Shown: positions 19,008 to 28,238, counted from the stretch's first letter. The stretch is 64,000 nucleotides of DNA from Natronoflexus pectinivorans (GCF_004345615.1 NZ_SLWK01000005.1:62001-126000), one strand, 5' to 3'. Made by a program: numbers and translations. Notes: generated by a model from the sequence alone, not told the origin.

Positions 19008-20485
19008 TTAGGTTCAGTAGATGGATAAGGACATACCAGTTCCAGCGCTTTGGAAAGACTGTCAGACGTTTCGGCCAACACCATGAGTTTGTCTCCAGGA
19101 TAAATAATCGTGTTCCCATTGGGCGTAAGGAACTTATTGTGTCTTTTAATCATTACAATAAGTGCCGTTTTCGGGAACCCAAGATCAACTATTTTTCTCC
19201 CTACTGCGGGGCTATCATCCTCTACATCAACTTCTATCAGTTCGGATTTAACAGTATCTGATAGTTCAATATCGGCAGGAGTCCTTCGCCTGAGTTTGTG
19301 CGGCAAGGCCACACGAAGCAACTTAGAAACCATTGGCAATGATGTTCCCTGAACCAGCACAGATATAATAGTGATAAAGAATACCAGGTTAAAAATAATA
19401 TGAGCCTTATCCAACCCGATTAGGGTTGGATAGGTGGCAAAAACAATGGGAACAGCTCCCCGTAATCCAACCCATGAGATAAAAAGCCTGTCCCGCATAT
19501 GCATTTTAAAGACACTAAGTGACAACATCACTGCCATAGGTCGTGCTACAAAAATCAAGAACAACGAGATTAAAACTCCCGGAATAATAAGTGGAACCAT
19601 TTGCGATGGATAAACCAATAGCCCCAGGGTAAGGAACAGGATGATTTGCATGAGCCATGCAACACCGTCAAAGAACCTTATTAATGACCTCTTGTGCATC
19701 AGTTCTTTATTCCCTAAAAACACTCCACAGATGTAAACCGCCAGAAAACCATTCCCGTTAAGAAATTGTGTGGCTGAGAATGTCAGGATAACCAACGCCA
19801 GCATCAATACAGGATAGAGTCCTTCATAATCGAGTTTGATACGGTTTATGACCAGTTGCCCCAATTTCCCCAATCCAAATCCCATTACTGCACCAATGGA
19901 AAACTGCATAAAAAAGAGGGGGATAATACTCAACAATGTTTTATCGGGAGCCTGAATGATGGATATAAGTGATACGGTGAGGAAATAAGCCATGGGGTCA
20001 TTGCTCCCGCTCTCAAGTTCCAGCGTAGGACGTAATTGCCCTTTTAAACTTACACTTTTGGAACGAAGGATTGAAAAAACAGCAGCAGCATCGGTTGAGG
20101 AGACAATTGCCCCCAACAACAGAGACTCCAAAAAAGAGAATGATGTAAAATGCCACACAGGCAGAGCCACCAATAAAGCTGTAAACACAACCCCAAAAGT
20201 TGAAAGCATCACCCCCTTCCCGATAACCGGGCGGATACTTTTCCAACTGGTATCAAAACCCCCTGAAAAAAGTATGTAATTCAGTGCAATAATCCCAATG
20301 ACCTTTGCTGTTCCCGGATCATCAAATGGGATTCCACCCAAACCCTCGGAACCTGCCAGCATGCCTATCAGCAAAAACAACAACAGAGTTGGAATTCCTA
20401 ACCGGTATGATGTTTTACCTGCCAGAATACTTATAAATAGAAGTAATGAAATTACCAATAAAATTTGTTCAATGGGAATATTCAT
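19004..20485 (-). CDS. K+/H+ antiporter of the CPA1 type with TrkA-C domain
   Basis: An inner-membrane cation/proton antiporter of 493 residues that resembles NhaP2/CvrA. About 12 hydrophobic segments fill residues 1-395, including GAIVSSTDAAAVFSIL and ELESGSNDPMAYFLT, which carry the conserved aspartates of the transport core. Residues 405-485 are a cytoplasmic TrkA-C/RCK-C ligand-binding domain (IEVDVEDDSPAVGRKIVDLG, then GDKLMVLAE). Loss of potassium in exchange for protons is the known role of close relatives; sodium use cannot be ruled out. The gene stands alone. Confidence 0.9.
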   Translation of the reverse strand: MNIPIEQILLVISLLLFISILAGKTSYRLGIPTLLLFLLIGMLAGSEGLGGIPFDDPGTAKVIGIIALNYILFSGGFDTSWKSIRPVIGKGVMLSTFGVVFTALLVALPVWHFTSFSFLESLLLGAIVSSTDAAAVFSILRSKSVSLKGQLRPTLELESGSNDPMAYFLTVSLISIIQAPDKTLLSIIPLFFMQFSIGAVMGFGLGKLGQLVINRIKLDYEGLYPVLMLALVILTFSATQFLNGNGFLAVYICGVFLGNKELMHKRSLIRFFDGVAWLMQIILFLTLGLLVYPSQMVPLIIPGVLISLFLIFVARPMAVMLSLSVFKMHMRDRLFISWVGLRGAVPIVFATYPTLIGLDKAHIIFNLVFFITIISVLVQGTSLPMVSKLLRVALPHKLRRRTPADIELSDTVKSELIEVDVEDDSPAVGRKIVDLGFPKTALIVMIKRHNKFLTPNGNTIIYPGDKLMVLAETSDSLSKALELVCPYPSTEPN

Positions 20486-20568
20486 AGGTATGAAATGGCA
20501 TGAATCTTAGACACAAATATAATGATAATGCCTGTTAAATAAACAATAAAACCTGACAACGGTTCAAA

Positions 20569-20595
20569 AAAATGCCGGCTTGTGGCCGGCATTTT
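20569..20595 (-). terminator. Rho-independent terminator after glyS
   Basis: An 11-bp stem AAAATGCCGGC with its complement and a 5-base loop lies just past the glyS stop codon on the minus strand, followed by a T-rich stretch. It also sits between glyS and the promoter of the antiporter gene. Confidence 0.8.
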
Positions 20596-20599
20596 GAAA

Positions 20600-22150
20600 T
20601 TATAGTTTTTTAAACAGTTCAGTCATACTGACCTTTTCGGAAATAATTCCTTTTAATTCGGAAATACTGACACGTTCCTGCTTCATGGTGTCCCGATGGC
20701 GTATGGTCACTGTTTTATCCTCCAGCGACTGATGGTCGATGGTGATACAAAACGGCGTGCCAATGGCATCCTGTCGGCGATAACGCTTTCCGATGGAATC
20801 TTTTTCATCGTATTGGCAGTTGAAATGGAATTTAAGATCGTTCACAATTCCTTTAGCCATTTCAGGAAGACCATCTTTTTTAACCAGTGGTAAAACGGCA
20901 AGTTTTACCGGTGCAATTACCGGTGGCAGTTTTAGTACTACGCGAGACTCTTTTTTCCCGTCTTTTCCTTCCACCTCTTCTTCGCAATATGCTCCTGCCA
21001 ACATACTCAAAAACATCCTGTCCACCCCGATTGAAGTTTCTACAACGTAAGGCACATAGCTTTCCCCTTTTTCGGGATCGTAATAGGTGATTTTTCGACC
21101 GGAGTACTCCTGATGTTGCGACAGGTCAAAGTCGGTGCGGGAGTGAATCCCCTCAACTTCTTTGAACCCAAATGGCATTTCATACTCAATATCGGTGGCA
21201 GCGTTGGCATAGTGAGCCAGTTTGTCGTGATCGTGGAAACGGTATTTGTGTTCACCCATACCCAGAGATTGGTGCCATTTCATGCGTATATCTTTCCACT
21301 TTTCAAACCATTTTAGTTCCTCACCCGGAGCCACAAAAAATTGCATCTCCATCTGCTCAAATTCCCGCATGCGGAAAATGAATTGACGAGCTACGATCTC
21401 ATTTCGGAAGGCTTTTCCGATTTGAGCTATCCCGAATGGGATTTTCATACGTCCGGTTTTCTGAACATTCAGGAAATTAACAAAAATTCCCTGAGCCGTT
21501 TCGGGACGCAGAAAAACTTTTAAAGCCCCATCGGCAGTGGAGCCCATTTCGGTAGAGAACATCAGATTGAACTGACGAACATCGGTCCAGTTTTTTGTGC
21601 CTGAAATGGGGCAAACCACATCGTAATCTTCTATGATTTTTTTCAGCTCAGCAAGGTCATTGTCGTGAAGAGCTTTTACAAAACGGCTGTGTATTTCTTC
21701 TTTCTTTTTGAGGTTTTCCTGCACCCGTGGATTGGTTTCGCGAAACATGGCCTCGTCGAAACTATCGCCAAACCTTTTGGCAGCTTTTTCAACCTCTTTA
21801 TCCATTTTCGCGTCAAACTTGGCCATTAAATCTTCAATCAACACATCGGCACGGTAACGCTTTTTGCTGTCCTTGTTATCAATCAACGGATCGTTAAAAG
21901 CATCCACATGGCCTGATGCTTTCCACACAGTAGGATGCATAAAAATGGCAGAATCAAGTCCCACCACGTTGTCGTTCAACAACACCATGGAGTCCCACCA
22001 ATATTTTTTAATGTTGTTTTTCAGTTCAACCCCGTACTGGCCGTAATCATAAACCGCAGCCAATCCATCGTATATCTCGCTGCTTTGAAATACAAATCCA
22101 TACTCTTTACAGTGTGCAACCAACTTCTTAAACACATCTTCCTGAGCCAT
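20600..22150 (-). CDS. glyS: Glycyl-tRNA synthetase (single-chain, class II)
   Basis: Charges tRNA-Gly. This is the alpha2-type single-chain enzyme, 516 residues, not the alpha2-beta2 type. Residues 1-60 (SSEIYDGLAAVYDYGQYG) are the class II core start; SRFVKALHDNDLAELKKII is an inserted helix; GTKNWTDVRQFNLMF, FLRPETAQGIFVNF and FRNEIVARQFIFRMREFEQM are class II motif 1 and 2 regions; YVVETSIGVDRMF is near motif 3; and a C-terminal anticodon-binding domain begins at PPVIAPVKLAVLPL. A 256-base upstream region holds a small inverted repeat. Confidence 0.96.
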   Translation of the reverse strand: MAQEDVFKKLVAHCKEYGFVFQSSEIYDGLAAVYDYGQYGVELKNNIKKYWWDSMVLLNDNVVGLDSAIFMHPTVWKASGHVDAFNDPLIDNKDSKKRYRADVLIEDLMAKFDAKMDKEVEKAAKRFGDSFDEAMFRETNPRVQENLKKKEEIHSRFVKALHDNDLAELKKIIEDYDVVCPISGTKNWTDVRQFNLMFSTEMGSTADGALKVFLRPETAQGIFVNFLNVQKTGRMKIPFGIAQIGKAFRNEIVARQFIFRMREFEQMEMQFFVAPGEELKWFEKWKDIRMKWHQSLGMGEHKYRFHDHDKLAHYANAATDIEYEMPFGFKEVEGIHSRTDFDLSQHQEYSGRKITYYDPEKGESYVPYVVETSIGVDRMFLSMLAGAYCEEEVEGKDGKKESRVVLKLPPVIAPVKLAVLPLVKKDGLPEMAKGIVNDLKFHFNCQYDEKDSIGKRYRRQDAIGTPFCITIDHQSLEDKTVTIRHRDTMKQERVSISELKGIISEKVSMTELFKKL

Positions 22151-22204
22151 AATAAAAACTTTAAGCTGTTATTTTAATAATTTATTGTTTCCAAAACATA
22201 TAAA

Positions 22205-22223
22205 ATTCCGTCATACGGAATTA
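22205..22223. repeat. Small inverted repeat upstream of glyS
   Basis: AATTCCGT and ACGGAATT are separated by three bases, 55-73 bases upstream of the glyS ATG. It could be an operator or a hairpin in the leader. Nothing else in the region resembles a T-box leader. Confidence 0.3.
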
Positions 22224-22394
22224 TCAGGCATTACTTTGACAAATAAAGCACAAAAATAACTCAAAATTTGAGTTTTACAGCATTTTAGGGAGAATTAACT
22301 CATAACAGATTGCTGGTATTGATTATTAAGATGCAAATTGTCTCCAGCCATTGTTAACTAAAACTAAATGGGTTAATAGTGCCTCAAAAACCAG

Positions 22395-22402
22395 TAACTT
22401 TG
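22395..22402 (+). promoter_or_regulatory. Probable -7 box right before an MFS gene
   Basis: TAACTTTG matches the Bacteroidota -7 consensus, and the first ATG of the MFS gene begins only five bases after it. If used, the transcript would have almost no leader. No TTTG is found at the expected distance upstream. Confidence 0.35.
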
Positions 22403-22406
22403 CAGA

Positions 22407-23720
22407 ATGATGAAAAAAAGCAGATTTGAGATCATAAATCCTTCTCGTTTTCCATTCTTTTATGGCTATGTGGTAATGGTGGTGGGTACACTGGGAGTTT
22501 GGGCCAGTTTGCCGGGGCAAACTGTGGGGGTTTCAATTTTCACAGATCCGGTTAAAGATGCTGTAGGCTTAAGCCGCGACCAGTTCAGCACAGCCTATAT
22601 GATTGGAACGCTGATGAGTTCGTTCTTCATTAGTGCAGCGGGTAGGTGGTTTGACAGATACGGAGCAAGAATTGTGGCTGCGGCATCGGCTTTGGTTCTT
22701 GCTTTTTCCCTCTTTCTGGCATCCATAGCGCATAAACTGACTGCGGGCGTGGTCTCCTTGGTTACTTTTGACCATTGGGTTATCCCATTTACTGTAATGG
22801 TTTTGCTCTTTTTTATGTTTCGATTCTCGGGGCAAGGTGTCCTGACCATGTCTTCCAGAAACATGGTAATGAAGTGGTTTGAACGATTTAGAGGAAGGGT
22901 TAATGCATTTAGTGCATTAAGTATTTCTCTGGGCTTTTCGGTGGCACCAGTAATTGTGGACAAGCTGATTACATCTTACCAATGGGATGGAGCCTGGCGT
23001 ATAATGGGGGTTTTCTTGCTGCTGATGACCCTCCTCATTATTCTTACTTTTCGGGATAATCCCGAAAAATACGGACTCATTCCCGATGGAAAGAAATGCA
23101 AGGAAGGCAGTAAAGCCATAGAAAGCAAACCATTGAGAAGTTTTGAGCCATCAGAGGCGTTTCGCACACGGGCATTCTGGATGTACGCCCTGATGTTATC
23201 CTTCAACTCTTTCTTTATTACCGGTTTTACATTCCACGTCATTTCAATTTTTGAAACTTCGGGCTATGCTCGAAGTGAAGCAGTTGCCATATTTATTCCC
23301 ATCGCGGTGGTGTCTGTTGCAACATCGCTCATATTTAATTTCATTTCTGACTGGATTAGGTTAAAAGTGTTACTCTACATAATGATCGCCGGAGGATTGC
23401 TGGCCTCGTTTGGCATGGGATTAATCTCCTCTACTAATGGCGTATATATGGTCATTGCCGGACAAGGTATTATGGGAGGCATGTTTTCAGTGCTGAACGC
23501 AGTTACCTGGCCTCGTCTGTTTGGTCGAAAATATATTGGCACCATTTCGGGAAAGGCCATGTCAATGATTGTGTTGGCCAGCGCACTTGCACCGGTACTA
23601 TTCAGCCTCTCGCATACTCGGCTCGGAAATTACGAGTATATTGCCATTCCATCGGTTCTGTTCGTTATTTTTGTCGGTTTGGCATCAATAAAAGCCAACA
23701 ATCCAAGATTACCCGCCTGA
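22407..23720 (+). CDS. MFS transporter, OFA-like
   Basis: A 437-residue inner-membrane carrier with 12 predicted helices. The start FPFFYGYVVMVVGTLGVWAS, the loop GRWFDRYGAR between helices 2 and 3, and MVMKWFERFRGRVNAFSALS are typical of the oxalate/formate antiporter (OFA) or monocarboxylate-like branch. The central loop (about residues 215-245, DNPEKYGLIPDGKK) is hydrophilic. The substrate is unknown; a small organic acid is an inference. A second OFA-type carrier lies at 53693-54892. The next gene (CAP protein) follows by 32 bases on the same strand, so the two may be cotranscribed. An ATG three bases downstream is an alternative start. Confidence 0.85.
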   Translation: MMKKSRFEIINPSRFPFFYGYVVMVVGTLGVWASLPGQTVGVSIFTDPVKDAVGLSRDQFSTAYMIGTLMSSFFISAAGRWFDRYGARIVAAASALVLAFSLFLASIAHKLTAGVVSLVTFDHWVIPFTVMVLLFFMFRFSGQGVLTMSSRNMVMKWFERFRGRVNAFSALSISLGFSVAPVIVDKLITSYQWDGAWRIMGVFLLLMTLLIILTFRDNPEKYGLIPDGKKCKEGSKAIESKPLRSFEPSEAFRTRAFWMYALMLSFNSFFITGFTFHVISIFETSGYARSEAVAIFIPIAVVSVATSLIFNFISDWIRLKVLLYIMIAGGLLASFGMGLISSTNGVYMVIAGQGIMGGMFSVLNAVTWPRLFGRKYIGTISGKAMSMIVLASALAPVLFSLSHTRLGNYEYIAIPSVLFVIFVGLASIKANNPRLPA

Positions 23721-23752
23721 AACTTTGGCACTGAAATTGAATTAGAAAAAAT

Positions 23753-24232
23753 ATGATAAAATCAATTTTGATAATGGTACTACTGATAATGGGATTATCA
23801 GTGACCGCGCAGGGACGGATGGATAGTGATGAAATGTTGCGACACGTAAATGAGGCACGAGCCAATGACTGCTTGTGTGGCGATGAGGAGATGGCAGCTG
23901 TTGAACCACTCCAGTGGGATGATAAACTGGCAAGAGCGGCACAAAGACATGCAAACGATATGTCGCGCCGCAACTTTTTTAGTCACACCGGCTCCGACAG
24001 GTCATCGGTAAGCGATCGGGTAGATAGGCAACGATTCGATTGGCAAAGGGTTGGAGAAAATTTGGCGATGGGATTTCATGATGAAAAGACGGTTGTAGAG
24101 GGGTGGATGAATAGTCCCGGGCACTGTAAAAATATTATGAACGGGGATTTTACCCATATAGGAGTGGCTGTTAGTCGCGATGGAAAATACTGGGTTCAGG
24201 TATTTGCTACACCAATGCCGGGGAAGGAATAA
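23753..24232 (+). CDS. Secreted CAP (SCP/PR1) domain protein
   Basis: A 159-residue exported protein. A signal peptide (about residues 1-20, ending SVTAQG) is followed by a CAP domain over most of the rest: LQWDDKLARAAQRHANDMS, the NFFSHTGSD segment, RVGENLAMG, and VEGWMNSPGHCKNIMN hold the conserved His and Glu residues of the family. CAP proteins of bacteria have varied, mostly unproven functions. It follows the MFS carrier closely. There are cysteines at DCLCGDEE and in GHCKN that could pair. Confidence 0.88.
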   Translation: MIKSILIMVLLIMGLSVTAQGRMDSDEMLRHVNEARANDCLCGDEEMAAVEPLQWDDKLARAAQRHANDMSRRNFFSHTGSDRSSVSDRVDRQRFDWQRVGENLAMGFHDEKTVVEGWMNSPGHCKNIMNGDFTHIGVAVSRDGKYWVQVFATPMPGKE

Positions 24233-24294
24233 ATGTGCTTATTCTGCTCGCTCAGAGACATTTCTCGTGGGTTTAATTATTCATTTTAAAATAT

Positions 24295-24342
24295 AAGGAG
24301 TCATAAACCTAGGGCTTGTTGACTCCTTTTTTCATGAATGTG
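24295..24342 (+). terminator. Likely terminator after the CAP gene
   Basis: AAGGAGTCA pairs with TGACTCCTT (9 bp) across a 26-base loop that includes CCTAGG, followed by a run of T. The long loop makes it weaker than the others. Confidence 0.5.
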
Positions 24343-24523
24343 ATTTTCATTAATGGAATAAAAACATCAATCCGTCAAGTATTATATCCTGGACTGATCG
24401 TTTTTACTATTTTCAGATTCGAAAATAATGCACTATAAAAGGATGTTTGGAGACCAGAAACCAAATTAAAAACGGGGCGAAGACCGAAAAGCCAGAAGAG
24501 TAGGTAAACTTAAACTCAGGATT

Positions 24524-24886
24524 ATGAAAGGTTATCTTATTTTATTGATTACATCACTGTTCATTCTGTCTAGTTGTGGAATCCATCAAGGTTTAACTAC
24601 CAATGCAAATCTTAATTCAACCGAGGTTGTATTGGCAAAAAACAATTACAAAGTAATATCTAGCGTTGAAGGTCAATCTGAAGCCATGTTCATCTTTGGA
24701 ATAGGTGGTTTGTCAAAAAATGCAATGATTGCAGAAGCCAGAAATCAAATGCTTTCCAGAGCTGAATTGGTGGGTAATTCAAGAGCAGTAATAAACGAAA
24801 CAGTTGAGATAAAACACTCCATTTTTCCGATCATAAGGATGTATAAAGTTATGGTATCCGGGTACGTGGTTGAGTTTATTGATTAA
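24524..24886 (+). CDS. Small lipoprotein, DUF6567-like
   Basis: A 120-residue lipoprotein with a signal peptide ending LFILSSCGIH. The mature part has VEVLAKNNYKVI-like strands followed by FIFGIGGLSKNAMIAEARNQML and a basic-hydrophobic end. This resembles small Bacteroidota lipoproteins annotated as DUF6567, a tentative match from memory. Function unknown. It stands alone between two terminators. Confidence 0.7.
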   Translation: MKGYLILLITSLFILSSCGIHQGLTTNANLNSTEVVLAKNNYKVISSVEGQSEAMFIFGIGGLSKNAMIAEARNQMLSRAELVGNSRAVINETVEIKHSIFPIIRMYKVMVSGYVVEFID

Positions 24887-24907
24887 TACAATCTAATGGT
24901 GCATTAT

Positions 24908-24955
24908 AAACAGGCCTCAATAAAAAACTTTTTAGTTTTTTATTGAGGCCTGTTT
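24908..24955. terminator. Bidirectional terminator between convergent genes
   Basis: A perfect 22-bp stem (arms 24908-24929 and 24934-24955) with a 4-base T loop is AT-rich at the tip and GC-rich at its base (AGGCCT). It lies between the lipoprotein gene and the FAS1 gene and can serve both strands. Confidence 0.85.
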
Positions 24956-24969
24956 CAGATTCTAATTTC

Positions 24970-26304
24970 TCACGGCAAAATAACACCGTCAATCACATGA
25001 ATAACTCCATTGGAAGTTTGAACATCCGCCAAAACTACGTTGATATCTCCATCAATTGTAACCCCTCCATTTACAGCAATGTCGAGAGATTTTTCATCAT
25101 TTAATGTTGATACACTTCCACTTGACAGGTCACCGGAAAGCACATTTCCTCCTACCACGTGAGCCAAAAGAACAGACGTAAGTAACTCAACATCTATATC
25201 GTCAATTCCATCAACCTCAAGAGCTGCAAAAAGAGCTTCAAAAGCTGCATTGGTGGGAGCAAAAACGGTAAGAGGCCCTTCGCCGGATAATGCTTCTACA
25301 AGTTCGGCTTTTACGACTGCTTCAACCAAGTATGAGAAGAGTGGATTGCTCAACGCTGCATCAACAATGTTTGGTTGAGTCAGCACCTGGTCAATGGCAT
25401 GAATGACGCCGTTGGTGGCAACAACATCAACCACCACCACATTTGAGGAACCATTTAACACCACACCGTTGTCAACTGCAATACCAAGTGAAACATTATT
25501 GTCAAAAGCGGTTGCCAGAGTTGGGAAATAGCCACTTGTTACTGCACTTGAAGGTACAATTCCGTCTAAAACATGGTAAAGTAGGATTGGCGTTAAATCT
25601 TCAGCTGTTAAATCAGCCAGGGTAACTCCTAAATCACTCAACAATTGACTAAAAGCTGCGTTTACAGGTGCAAAAACAGTGAGCGATACCTCATCAGAGT
25701 CCAATGTTCCGGCCAGTTCTGCCTTTTCAACGGCAGCAACCAGTGAACTAAATGCATCATTTGCAACAGCATGTCCTGTAATCGATAGAGGTAGAATTAC
25801 CTTATCAATTACATGAATTACTCCGTTATCGGCCATAATATTTGTAGCAGTGATGTTTGCGCGATTATTTAATTTTGTTCCACTCTTATACAGAGAAAGA
25901 TTCAGATTCTCAGCCGGGCCGGCAGAAAGAGTACTATAATAGCCATCGTTTAGTTGAGCAGCTGTTTTTTGCTCTCCCAATACATGGTAAAGCAGAACCG
26001 ATGTCAGCAAATCATTCGGAATATCATCGAGAGAAGAAGCGCCAAGCTCCTCTAAAAGAGACGCAAAAGCTGCATTTGTGGGGGCAAACACCGTTAGTGA
26101 AGCATTTCTGTCTGCTAATGCATTAGCCAATCCCGCTTTTGTAACAGCTTCCACTAAGATGGAAAAATCTTCATTTTCTACAGCCACATCAACGATGGTT
26201 TTTGAAGTAGCCATTTGTTCGTCTTTGTCGTCATCACTACAGGCATAAAATAAAAATCCTGATAACAGAATGGCTAGAACCGGAAATCTCAAATACTTTT
26301 TCAT
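24970..26304 (-). CDS. Lipoprotein with three fasciclin (FAS1) domains
   Basis: A 444-residue lipoprotein (signal peptide ending FLFYACSDDDKDEQ) followed by three FAS1 repeats, about residues 35-170, 175-305 and 306-444. Each repeat has the FAS1 H1 motif (SLTVFAPTNAAF, SLTVFAPVNAAF, PLTVFAPTNAAF) and ends in a GVIHVIDKV-like H2 motif. FAS1 domains are adhesion modules; a role in cell-surface attachment is an inference. Composition is acidic. It stands alone; its upstream side is the long repeat-bearing region at 26305-27019. Confidence 0.92.
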   Translation of the reverse strand: MKKYLRFPVLAILLSGFLFYACSDDDKDEQMATSKTIVDVAVENEDFSILVEAVTKAGLANALADRNASLTVFAPTNAAFASLLEELGASSLDDIPNDLLTSVLLYHVLGEQKTAAQLNDGYYSTLSAGPAENLNLSLYKSGTKLNNRANITATNIMADNGVIHVIDKVILPLSITGHAVANDAFSSLVAAVEKAELAGTLDSDEVSLTVFAPVNAAFSQLLSDLGVTLADLTAEDLTPILLYHVLDGIVPSSAVTSGYFPTLATAFDNNVSLGIAVDNGVVLNGSSNVVVVDVVATNGVIHAIDQVLTQPNIVDAALSNPLFSYLVEAVVKAELVEALSGEGPLTVFAPTNAAFEALFAALEVDGIDDIDVELLTSVLLAHVVGGNVLSGDLSSGSVSTLNDEKSLDIAVNGGVTIDGDINVVLADVQTSNGVIHVIDGVILP

Positions 26305-26590
26305 AATTGTAAGTTTTAAATAAATTTTTGGTTAATTCTTTTTTAATTTTAGTAATACATTCTTCTTTTTAATTAATTCTTATAAACATATGCTATCTAT
26401 GCTTTCAATATTTAAAGGTTAAACAGACGATATTTATTTTTGTTTAATCTTTTGCTTTTTTTGTTGCACATTTATTCATTCCTGCTTCGCCATAATTAGT
26501 ATTTACAACTGTTCTCACAAATAGAAAAAAAGAGATATTTTTAGCGGCTAATCATTTGAGGCGTTTTTCAACTTATTATAAATAGTGACT

Positions 26591-26831
26591 GCGCGAAAAC
26601 ACCCAGAAACAGCAATCAACCTTCTTCCCCCCTTAATCCCCGTTCGGCTGAGCTCACGTCGAAGCCAAGGGGGAAGCCCCTAACAGAAAATGCGTTAAAA
26701 CCCTCCCCTTTAGGCTTCGGCGTGAGACTTCGGTATGAGCGTTCGACTGAGCTCACGCCGAAGTCTCAGTCGAACACTCAGTCGAACGGGGAGTTAGAGG
26801 GGCGAGCGTGGAATTAGAGGAGTTTTCGCGC
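26591..26831. repeat. Imperfect palindromic, MITE-like intergenic element
   Basis: The outer ends are inverted repeats (GCGCGAAAAC at 26591-26600 and GTTTTCGCGC at 26822-26831). Further in, CCCCGTTCGGCTGAG and CTCAGTCGAACGGGG form a second imperfect pair, and TGAGCTCACGTCGAAGCC and TGAGCTCACGCCGAAG are repeats of the same unit. There is no ORF. Similar TTCGACTGAGCTCACGCCGAAG-like units are common between genes in Bacteroidota (from memory). The element is either a non-autonomous mobile element or a structured RNA/terminator-like repeat. Confidence 0.6.
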
Positions 26832-26978
26832 AAGCTCTAAATAAGCGAACTTGACCTGCTTGTTTCAACGAATAGAAAAAAAGGATACTGGTCTTCATAA
26901 TTTTAAAGAGAGCTAATAATGAAAACCAGCACGAAGGAGTATTTTGATAGAGTTTTTAAAAGGAAATGGAGTGATTTG

Positions 26979-27015
26979 AAAAAAGCCCGGGAGCTATATG
27001 CTTCCGGGCTTTTTT
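26979..27015 (-). terminator. Rho-independent terminator after the OsmC gene
   Basis: A 12-bp stem AAAAAAGCCCGG with its complement (arms 26979-26990 and 27004-27015) and a 13-base loop lies just after the stop codon on the minus strand, with U tract supplied by the stem base. Confidence 0.8.
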
Positions 27016-27019
27016 CTTT

Positions 27020-27454
27020 TTATGCCAAAACCACCTTTACAGGGGTTGTATTCTGAATATTGTCACTTACCGGACAACGAGCCTCCACTTCGTGGAGCCA
27101 TTTTTTAAGAGTATCTTCATCAGCATCGCAATCGGGTTGCATTGAAACCGTAATTTCTTTATATCCGGCACGTTCATCATTGCTCTTTCCAAAAAGCTTA
27201 TCTGGATTCAGCGTACCTTCAATATCAATTTTGAGCCCTCGCAATTCAAAACCCATCTCGTTTGCAATCAAATGCCCCATTACATTCAGACATCCAGAAA
27301 AAGCAGCCAAGACATACTCTACAGGATTTGCTGCCTGATTGGTTCCCCCAAGCTCCTGAGGCTCATCAACAATAATCTCAAAATTTCGGGCCTGAACTTT
27401 GGTTCTGGCCGCAGTTTCGCTTTGTGCGCTAATCTTAAATTTTAAGTCTGCCAT
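27020..27454 (-). CDS. OsmC family hydroperoxide reductase-like protein
   Basis: A 144-residue cytoplasmic protein. The two catalytic cysteines of the OsmC/Ohr family are present in FSGCLNVMG (around residue 55) and EARCPVSDNI (around residue 128). The family reduces organic hydroperoxides with thiols. The NPVEYVLAAFSGC stretch is the usual first-helix motif. It is close in size to YhfA/OsmC-type proteins rather than Ohr. It has its own terminator. Confidence 0.9.
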   Translation of the reverse strand: MADLKFKISAQSETAARTKVQARNFEIIVDEPQELGGTNQAANPVEYVLAAFSGCLNVMGHLIANEMGFELRGLKIDIEGTLNPDKLFGKSNDERAGYKEITVSMQPDCDADEDTLKKWLHEVEARCPVSDNIQNTTPVKVVLA

Positions 27455-27597
27455 TTCTATATAATTTTTAAATGTTTAAATCATATAGTAACGCTCAAAA
27501 AGCAGGCCACAAAGCGATAACTCGACAATACCAGGAGAAGAGAAACTACGAACAGGGAAAGCTTCCAATCCAAACATCAAATTCATGGATTAAATCG

Positions 27598-28206
27598 TTA
27601 TGCTTCTTTTAAAGCCATCATCTTGCTGATATACTTTCCAATAATGTCGAACTCCAAATTGACTATGGTTCCCGGTTTAATCTGGTGAAAATTGGTATAT
27701 TCGTAGGTATAAGGTATAATGGCCACTGAGAAGCGATCGTCACGGCTATTCACAACTGTCAGACTTACTCCGTTTACGCAAACCGAGCCTTTTTCAACAG
27801 TCATATATCCCTGTGCCGCCATTTTTTTGTCAATGTCGTAACGGAATGTGAAGTACCAACTGCCATCTGACTCTTTCACCTCAACGCACTCTGCCGTCTG
27901 ATCCACATGACCCTGAACAATGTGGCCGTCCAAACGGCCATTCATCAGCATGCTGCGCTCCAGATTGACCTTATCTCCAATCTTTAGCAGACCAAGGTTC
28001 GACTTTTCAAGCGTTTCCTGGATGGCAGTAACGGTATAGGTGTCACCATCTTTTTTCACCACAGTAAGACAAACCCCGTTGTGCGAAATGCTTTGGTCAA
28101 CCTTCAATTCATTGGTGAATGAGCACTTCATGGTGATGTGCACATTGCTTTTTTCCTTTTCAACAGCCACTACAGTGGCGGCTTCTTCTACAATACCTGA
28201 AAACAT
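27598..28206 (-). CDS. ribE: Riboflavin synthase alpha subunit
   Basis: Makes riboflavin from two lumazine molecules. At 202 residues it shows the two tandem lumazine-binding domains: first MFSGIVEE with SISHNGVCLTVV, second HIVQGHVDQTAECV with GSVCVNGVSLTVV. The starting MFSGIVEE is a family hallmark and fixes the start. No other riboflavin gene is nearby. It lies 32 bases downstream of the toxin-antitoxin pair on the same strand. Confidence 0.95.
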   Translation of the reverse strand: MFSGIVEEAATVVAVEKEKSNVHITMKCSFTNELKVDQSISHNGVCLTVVKKDGDTYTVTAIQETLEKSNLGLLKIGDKVNLERSMLMNGRLDGHIVQGHVDQTAECVEVKESDGSWYFTFRYDIDKKMAAQGYMTVEKGSVCVNGVSLTVVNSRDDRFSVAIIPYTYEYTNFHQIKPGTIVNLEFDIIGKYISKMMALKEA

Positions 28207-28238
28207 ATATTTTATATTAAGGTTATCGGATAATATAA

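Larger units (their letters stand above)
26305..27019. other. Long intergenic region with a palindromic element
   Basis: The first 280 bases are very AT-rich and should carry the FAS1 gene promoter. Bases 26591-26831 form a GC-rich, nested palindromic element, described separately. A GC-rich terminator for the OsmC gene closes the stretch. A 35-codon open frame at 26919 reading into the terminator is not credible as a gene. Confidence 0.5.

Noticed and set aside
22151-22406. Possible T-box or riboswitch before glyS
   Set aside because: Only a small inverted repeat is visible; no T-box consensus (Bacteroidota do not usually use one).
26919-27024. 35-codon ORF reading into the OsmC terminator
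   Set aside because: Its coding stretch is the terminator stem itself and the start of OsmC's complement; no family match or promoter.
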